Shown here: positions 61,301 to 64,000 of the stretch, piece after piece | How positions within the stretch are numbered: position 1 is the first letter of the stretch | How the letters are laid out: the number at the start of each line of letters is the position of its first letter | Source of the DNA: UBA8886 sp002731655 | GTDB lineage: Archaea > Thermoplasmatota > Poseidoniia > MGIII > CG-Epi1 | Direction of reading: 5' to 3' | NCBI GenBank assembly: GCA_030754655.1 | Contig: JASLZX010000001.1 | Coordinates: 123,550-187,549 of the forward strand | DNA length: 64,000 nt | Made by a program: the position numbers and the translations under genes | The notes under the pieces: model-generated | What the model was told of the DNA's origin: nothing | Database searches by the model: none | The model's input: the letters and a program-made list of their open reading frames with translations, nothing else

Positions 61301-62252
61301 TGCTCCAGTAGTAGGGGAGCGCGAGCAGGATTGGCAGCGAAAGCGCGACTATTCCGAGCATCGCGGTCGTCAGGCTGTCGACGCGCCGGAACTGGTTGAT
61401 AACCATCTGGGAAACTAGGTAGATGACCAGAATCACCATCAGGTAGGGGAACCCTTTCCAGCTCAGCGCGACCAGCACTAGTGTCATCCCCGCCAGTCCC
61501 GCGTAGCCGAGCGCCAGCCGCTCGCTCTGCAGGAAGTCGGCGAAGCCGCGCTTGATGCTCTCGGCGGAGCGCCAGTCGGCGACCCAGCGCGCGTCGCTCC
61601 CTTCTGTGAGGGCGCGCATGAAGAAGAAGAAGGCACAAGTCCCGAAGAAAATTACGTACGAATCGTGGTCCGCCAGCGAGATGGTCGAGTGGGAAATATG
61701 GCCGGAATTGACCGCGATGAAGAGCGCCCCGAGCAATCCCGCTTCGCGGCCGAACTGCGCGCGGCCGATGGCGTAGACGGGGAAGACAATCAGCGCGCCG
61801 TAGACCGCTGGCAGCACTTCCATCGCCCACCAGGTTGATTCAGCGGCGTCGCCGAAGAAGGGCGCCAGCACCAGCCCCGCAATCGCAATTGACCAGTCGA
61901 AGAGCGGCGGCCGGTTGTTGTTGGCGCCGTAGGGGTAGTTGAGCATCTCGTCGCGGACGAGGTGTTCGCCATTTTCCATGACGTAGTCAACAACCCGCTT
62001 GTGGTAGTAGGGGTCGCTCCCGCCGGTGAGCTTGAACCCATCTTCGGTCGCGGCATCCAGCGTCCAGGCCGAGCGAATCGTCAGCGCCAGCAGGAAAATC
62101 CCGAGCACTGCCAGCAGGCTGGGCCAGTGGACTGGTGTCGACTCGGTCTGTCGCTTTTGCGGGGTAGCAGGAGCAATGGCGGCAGCTGCGCTGGGTCGCT
62201 GTAGCGGGCGACTGCGTATGCCATCACGGCGCCTGCGCGTGCTTCGAGCCAT
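55347..62252 (-). CDS. aglB: STT3/AglB oligosaccharyltransferase with a ~1300-residue extracellular repeat extension
   Basis: The 2301-residue protein has a basic N-terminus and about 13 membrane helices with the catalytic acidic motifs: GGSDPYYHKRV (Asp80) and SLADHDSYVIFF (near 200). The WWDYG motif lies near residue 702. STT3 transfers lipid-linked glycans to asparagine in secreted proteins. From about residue 974 the protein continues with at least ten carboxypeptidase-regulatory-like or SdrD B-like modules (GVVQTEEGAPIPNATVTLLD and similar). A CARDB module and a final membrane helix with RLRR complete it. Archaeal AglB usually ends near 900-1000. The TATA near 62312 precedes the start by about 60 bases; the ATG at 62252 is preferred over a GTG at 62300. 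Confidence 0.88.
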   Translation of the reverse strand: MARSTRRRRDGIRSRPLQRPSAAAAIAPATPQKRQTESTPVHWPSLLAVLGIFLLALTIRSAWTLDAATEDGFKLTGGSDPYYHKRVVDYVMENGEHLVRDEMLNYPYGANNNRPPLFDWSIAIAGLVLAPFFGDAAESTWWAMEVLPAVYGALIVFPVYAIGRAQFGREAGLLGALFIAVNSGHISHSTISLADHDSYVIFFGTCAFFFFMRALTEGSDARWVADWRSAESIKRGFADFLQSERLALGYAGLAGMTLVLVALSWKGFPYLMVILVIYLVSQMVINQFRRVDSLTTAMLGIVALSLPILLALPYYWSMGFISPWWDAPAYILLAFIGASVLLVPTRDLPWLLVLGGTVTVATLGYLLLTYVFTDLGFLLFSGQGYFVRTKLFDTIAEAQPPTFANFIFSFGLVSVWFGFFGLIWMAWQLFANRLWKKDYLLILIWAAVALYMAQSAIRFIFNATPVMALLSGWVTWLLIERAGFGDVLETWRHYWGRHGPTILFLALGSLLVGFLTFFTVGPLVGFLVGILLLALMLSIGHMAADEDQYSLRDRLGGLRRAFEIKRPAVAFVVVGMLLLPNAFYGYDAAVPYDDKKDHDTGVYDFLRYSLLRPEEYQYDQRNNISLYPDGVSGMYNRTGVCNLATYTTKTDCESNSGRWSASPSWYMGITGPSFPASYWIDGLEWLAEQDTELPQENRPGFISWWDYGFWAIDIGEHPTVADNFQFGYQMAGNFITAQSEEDALALLLYRLVEPEVDRESDRFPPAIREIMLTYYSEDNVTALEQIIANPGEQVPEGEDINKRNAAIRAGRPVLASASLTELADVIYDVEQATGHSIRYFGADTRLMPYSAENTGILYAPVTLADYELNDFVAVSLGLSNGQTVTYEEADELLRNDPTLTVTSQALDYKPRFLNSMFYRAFIGWSGPDIGREATDGIPGISGEIGADTSLLPLPGWGLKHFKLAYANNGLRILKYYDGATINGVVQTEEGAPIPNATVTLLDEGGTPHDSVVTDALGRYSVVATAGNHTLMVSMGEFGSDIERVHLTSNNILAREVGILISEAQATRATQPEIRIDIEVEAASLSGELYWDAGEREPIAGIPVTATQTATGREFSGDSGADGSFAFDAIAPGEYRVTADLNGHELELANYEGGAGLQADQSLEIDGAVVPASVLGLIGPGIGYIPGMVSFTLEDHTNGTLMQREALTNFRFDNLLPGNYTLRLDNDNKFSEWDNNTVAFTLAAGKESYHNTTITEGTRISGVLSWQGEPVADEHLSITHVGGRHATEVTSDASGYFTTILPAGTYDIYTLHSDANAAWLARIDSEAPGGLLDAAMQPAGRITGLLFNDRDGDGEFEETQDETVVRDAELRFESVNGRVTVHSDNRGEYDVGLPPGDYTAYANYIDMNDKLAGLKRMQLDYGTLQSDLPMSPGHDLFVILLEEHLGMEMPISGLFTLDTTAGTVYTWGDEMATIVALPSGSYQPAILRGGYEPLPPNDKYDHLAMGELQFQLVRTPVTVTGTVVYGGVPVPGAQLSFSPADRIGDYFLNFTADEDGGFSVELPPHEYVYSFTSDLAGQRYFAQGSLTLPLAGAPVSLGEVATHLLLEVGGGALHQGELKEGEVLFTSTSAPYDVTRIFATRFSGYHGWLPPGEYWVTFEGASDGSHYSHLSTLELSAPALLHDLPLAQGHFINGALISEPTGELVDEDVTLMFISGLGTAIARSNGLDGDYGPFDLQPGSYQLEITLPGFQSYSAPVEVTGSSYFNVDMIPETLPLTLNLTYRDADGVLQPLAGVEATFSREGGWSQTWTSDANGTIQLPEMVPARYDVRVDDYLDDGADQFYLERTLRLRPGDGHQFFDYPATWKARFQGSVFYDRNFDGTPDGDELLAGATVEIRLSTGESVLESLETDGSGSYLIYLKPDNYLLRAFSGSGTAYTLIESLDFNGSRDYNLSLERGVEYEWHFVASDDGSPVAFDDVRFRAGDALLLHLEPTDGAVTTILPPGTYNLTALLEVLDGSPDRIFVLDEAIALALADDGSATTLELERLLLRGADVTVDRLTAPAAVGQSVNFTFNFTGTGHRTTTFQTEVTGNGENWTAIFRTPDVSVGPGESRELVLDITPGDGVIPGVYRNFNVRFFWEGQELYDDVSFDFELEVTPTERPPPDFSISEVTWAPDNIGPGTEVTLQATVANTIVGSGEQFPQVGFYLNDELIEMTSAAFNGEGESVVEATWVASEGVHSFRVEVDPEELFSEQDETNNAKPLALTVEAAAEEVESFPWLMAFVVTTLLLTIAYFALRLRR

Positions 62253-62349
62253 GTTGAGTCCCTGGATGCCCTTCGGAACGAAGGACGGAGGGGGCGCCAC
62301 TCGCTGGTTTATATAAGCGCTATCTCGAACGCGTCGTGCGCGCGAGGGG

Positions 62350-63630
62350 TCAGTGCGCCGGCAGCAACTTTCCGCTGCATTCGCCGAAGCCGACGCGGAA
62401 GCCGTCGCCCTGGCACCAGCCAGTCAGCGTGATGATGTCGCCGTCCTGAATCGAGCCGCGCTGTTCGCCCGAATCGAGGGTCAGCGGCTGCTCGCCGCGC
62501 CATGCCAGCTCGAGCATCGAGCCGCGGCTGTCGTCGGTCGGTCCCGAAATGGTGCCGGAGGCGAGCAGGTCGCCGGTGCGCAGGTTGCAGCCGCCCGAGG
62601 CGTGGTGCGCCAGTTGCTGTGCCATCGACCAGTAGAGGTAGCGGCAATTGCTCTGGCAGAGCCGCGTTGCGTCGCCGCCGTCAGGCGCGAGCCAGACTTC
62701 GAGCGCGATGTTGAAGGCGCCGTCGCCACCGCCGCGCAGGTTCTCCAGCGGCGCCGGCTCCTGCGGGGGGCCGGCGCAGCGGAACGGCTCCAGCGCGTCG
62801 AGCGTCACGACCCAGGGCGAGATGGTGGTGGCAAAATTCTTCGCGAGGAACGGGCCGAGCGGCTGGTATTCCCACTTCTGGATGTCACGCGCCGACCAGT
62901 CGTTGACCAGCACCATCCCGAAGATGTGCGATTCGGCTTCCCCAACGGGGACTGCGTCGCCCGATGCGTTGCCGGGGCCGATGAAGAATCCCATCTCGAG
63001 CTCGAAGTCAACCATGCGGCTGGCGCCGAAGACCGGTGGCTGCGCGTCGTCGGGGCGCGTCTGCCCCTGCGGTCGCCGTACCGGGGCGCCGCTGACGACA
63101 ATCGACGACGAGCGACCGTGGTAGCCCACAGGCAGGTGCAGCCAGTTTGGCATCAGCGCATTCTCGGCGCCGCGGAACATGGTCCCGACGTTGGTGGCGT
63201 GTTCACGCGATGAGTAGAAGTCGGTGTAATCACCGACGTCGACTGGCAGCTGTAGCTCGACCGCGTCGGCCGGCAGCAGCGCCCGCTCGCGCAGTTCCGT
63301 GTCGTCGCGCAGCTCACCGCAGTCGTCGCGCAGCAGCCGGCTTAGCGCCTGGCGGGTGGCCGACCACGCTTCGTGGCCGAGCGCCATGAAGGCGTTCAGC
63401 GTCGGCTCGTGGAATACTTCGGTGCCGGCGACCGCCGTCTCATCAAAGGCGTCGGCTTCGTCGAGCACCGCCAGGTCGAGCACGAAATCGCCGATGGCGG
63501 AGCAGACGCGCAGCTCTCCACCTGCCTTGGGGCAACCGACCCCGAACGGCAGGTTCTGGATTGGAAAATGCGAGTCCGAAGCGACTTCGACCCACGACCG
63601 CAGCTTCGGGTCATTCGCGTCGCCAGCCAT
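62350..63630 (-). CDS. fahA: Fumarylacetoacetase
   Basis: The 426-residue enzyme matches two-domain fumarylacetoacetase: the N-terminal SH3-like part (PIQNLPFGVG, CSAIGDFVLDL) and the catalytic domain. The latter has VGDYTDFYSSREHATNVG, YHGRSSSIVVSG, FELEMGFFIG with metal-binding Glu residues, VNDWSARDIQKWEYQPLGPF, and ASGTISGP near the end. It splits fumarylacetoacetate into fumarate and acetoacetate, the last step of tyrosine and homogentisate breakdown. The ATG at 63630 overlaps the stop of the upstream gene (TGATG); an in-frame GTG lies three codons earlier. Acetoacetate could feed the thiolase. Confidence 0.93.
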   Translation of the reverse strand: MAGDANDPKLRSWVEVASDSHFPIQNLPFGVGCPKAGGELRVCSAIGDFVLDLAVLDEADAFDETAVAGTEVFHEPTLNAFMALGHEAWSATRQALSRLLRDDCGELRDDTELRERALLPADAVELQLPVDVGDYTDFYSSREHATNVGTMFRGAENALMPNWLHLPVGYHGRSSSIVVSGAPVRRPQGQTRPDDAQPPVFGASRMVDFELEMGFFIGPGNASGDAVPVGEAESHIFGMVLVNDWSARDIQKWEYQPLGPFLAKNFATTISPWVVTLDALEPFRCAGPPQEPAPLENLRGGGDGAFNIALEVWLAPDGGDATRLCQSNCRYLYWSMAQQLAHHASGGCNLRTGDLLASGTISGPTDDSRGSMLELAWRGEQPLTLDSGEQRGSIQDGDIITLTGWCQGDGFRVGFGECSGKLLPAH

Positions 63631-64000
63631 CAGAGCCACCCCATGTCGTGCAGGTCAGCCACCGGCTCGGCAAAAGAACAACTCCCCTGTCCCAGCAGTG
63701 CGTTTTCACGCAGTCGCGCCGCATCCTCGCTACGTACCAGCCGGCCACGCCATTCGACTCCAACACCAGTCAGTGCGAACGCGTCGGGCGACTGGTCAGC
63801 GATGATGCCAGCCAGCTCCTGCCACCCGGAACCCGTTGTGTGCGCCAGCATTCCACCGATATATAGATTCAGGAAACCATGCATTTCAGTCTGGATGTCA
63901 TCGCTAAAATGCCGTACGGGATGGTGCAGTCCGGCGGTGAACTTGACCGGCACATCGGCGTCACGCGCGGCGACGATAAAGCGCGCTACCTGCTCGGGCG
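63630..64000 (-). CDS. Unrecognised soluble protein upstream of fahA (5' end cut by window edge)
   Basis: The final 123 residues are visible. They include VARFIVAARDADVPVKFTAGLHHPVRH, then EMHGFLNLYIGGMLAH, VEWRGRLVRSEDAARLRENALLGQGSCSFAEPVADL and a short end. I do not recognise the family. The KFTAGLHHP and SCSFAEPVADL segments look like conserved active-site or fold elements of a soluble enzyme. It is coupled to fumarylacetoacetase by a one-base stop/start overlap, so a role in aromatic acid breakdown or in handling the same pathway is possible. The start codon lies beyond the window. Confidence 0.6.
   Translation of the reverse strand, partial: PEQVARFIVAARDADVPVKFTAGLHHPVRHFSDDIQTEMHGFLNLYIGGMLAHTTGSGWQELAGIIADQSPDAFALTGVGVEWRGRLVRSEDAARLRENALLGQGSCSFAEPVADLHDMGWL

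Overview
The window is archaeal and GC-rich. It carries a TATA-binding protein, the initiation factor aIF5A with its hypusine lysine, archaeosine tRNA-ribosyltransferase, archaeal-type phosphopantoate--beta-alanine ligase, an AglB/STT3 oligosaccharyltransferase, archaeosortase and archaeal-type CDP-alcohol lipid enzymes. Fatty-acid beta-oxidation genes, an OPT peptide transporter, purine genes and giant multidomain surface proteins with C-terminal membrane anchors fit a heterotrophic marine euryarchaeon of the Thermoplasmatota (Ca. Poseidoniia, Marine Group II/III). That lineage call is inference from gene content, not from a marker-gene comparison. I saw no CRISPR array, insertion sequence, rRNA gene or phage module, and no gene-free stretch longer than about 300 bases.

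Layout. 1-9300: OPT transporter (cut by the left edge), methylmalonyl-CoA epimerase, a pantoate-activation gene in an AT-richer patch, tRNA-Glu, kynurenine formamidase-like cyclase, sugar epimerase, a pentapeptide/small-multidrug-export fusion, a ubiquitin-like ThiS/MoaD protein, tRNA-Ser and a membrane-anchored HEAT protein split by a frameshift. 9300-17500: archaeosine transglycosylase, tRNA-Ala, a polyprenol-kinase-like membrane protein, an acidic repeat protein, tRNA-Ser, XTP diphosphatase, QueD, MetRS, tRNA-Arg and a PLP dehydratase. 17600-24620: a beta-oxidation cluster (thiolase, HAD/hydratase, acyl-CoA dehydrogenase, dienoyl-CoA-reductase-like SDR) with a divergent TrmB regulator, then tRNA-Pro. 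24700-28240: TBP-aIF5A-agmatinase operon, AlkA glycosylase, tRNA-Leu, a [2Fe-2S] protein and PdxT. 28370-36440: a 2366-residue surface protein and a rhomboid protease. 36430-43080: ion antiporter, PurL, PurS, membrane protein, PgpA-like phosphatase, CDP-alcohol transferase and PurC. 43240-53740: coiled-coil protein, nucleotidyltransferase, an archaeosortase/archaetidylserine decarboxylase fusion, archaetidylserine synthase and, convergent to it, a 2180-residue surface protein with a sorting-like C-terminus. 53780-64000: DHFR, ThyA, a 42-residue protein, a 2301-residue STT3 with a long repeat extension, fumarylacetoacetase and an edge-truncated unknown.

How the genes fit together. The strongest theme is cell-surface biogenesis: lipid head-group synthesis (PssA, PssD), an archaeosortase fused to PssD, an N-glycosylation transferase, polyprenol-kinase-like and sugar-nucleotide enzymes, and two giant secreted proteins that end in an archaeosortase-like signal. 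A second theme is beta-oxidation under local TrmB control. Most protein genes have a TATA box centred about 23-27 bases before the start codon, so most mRNAs look leaderless; several starts are GTG for this reason. Four of seven convergent protein-gene pairs stop on one shared CTAG palindrome.
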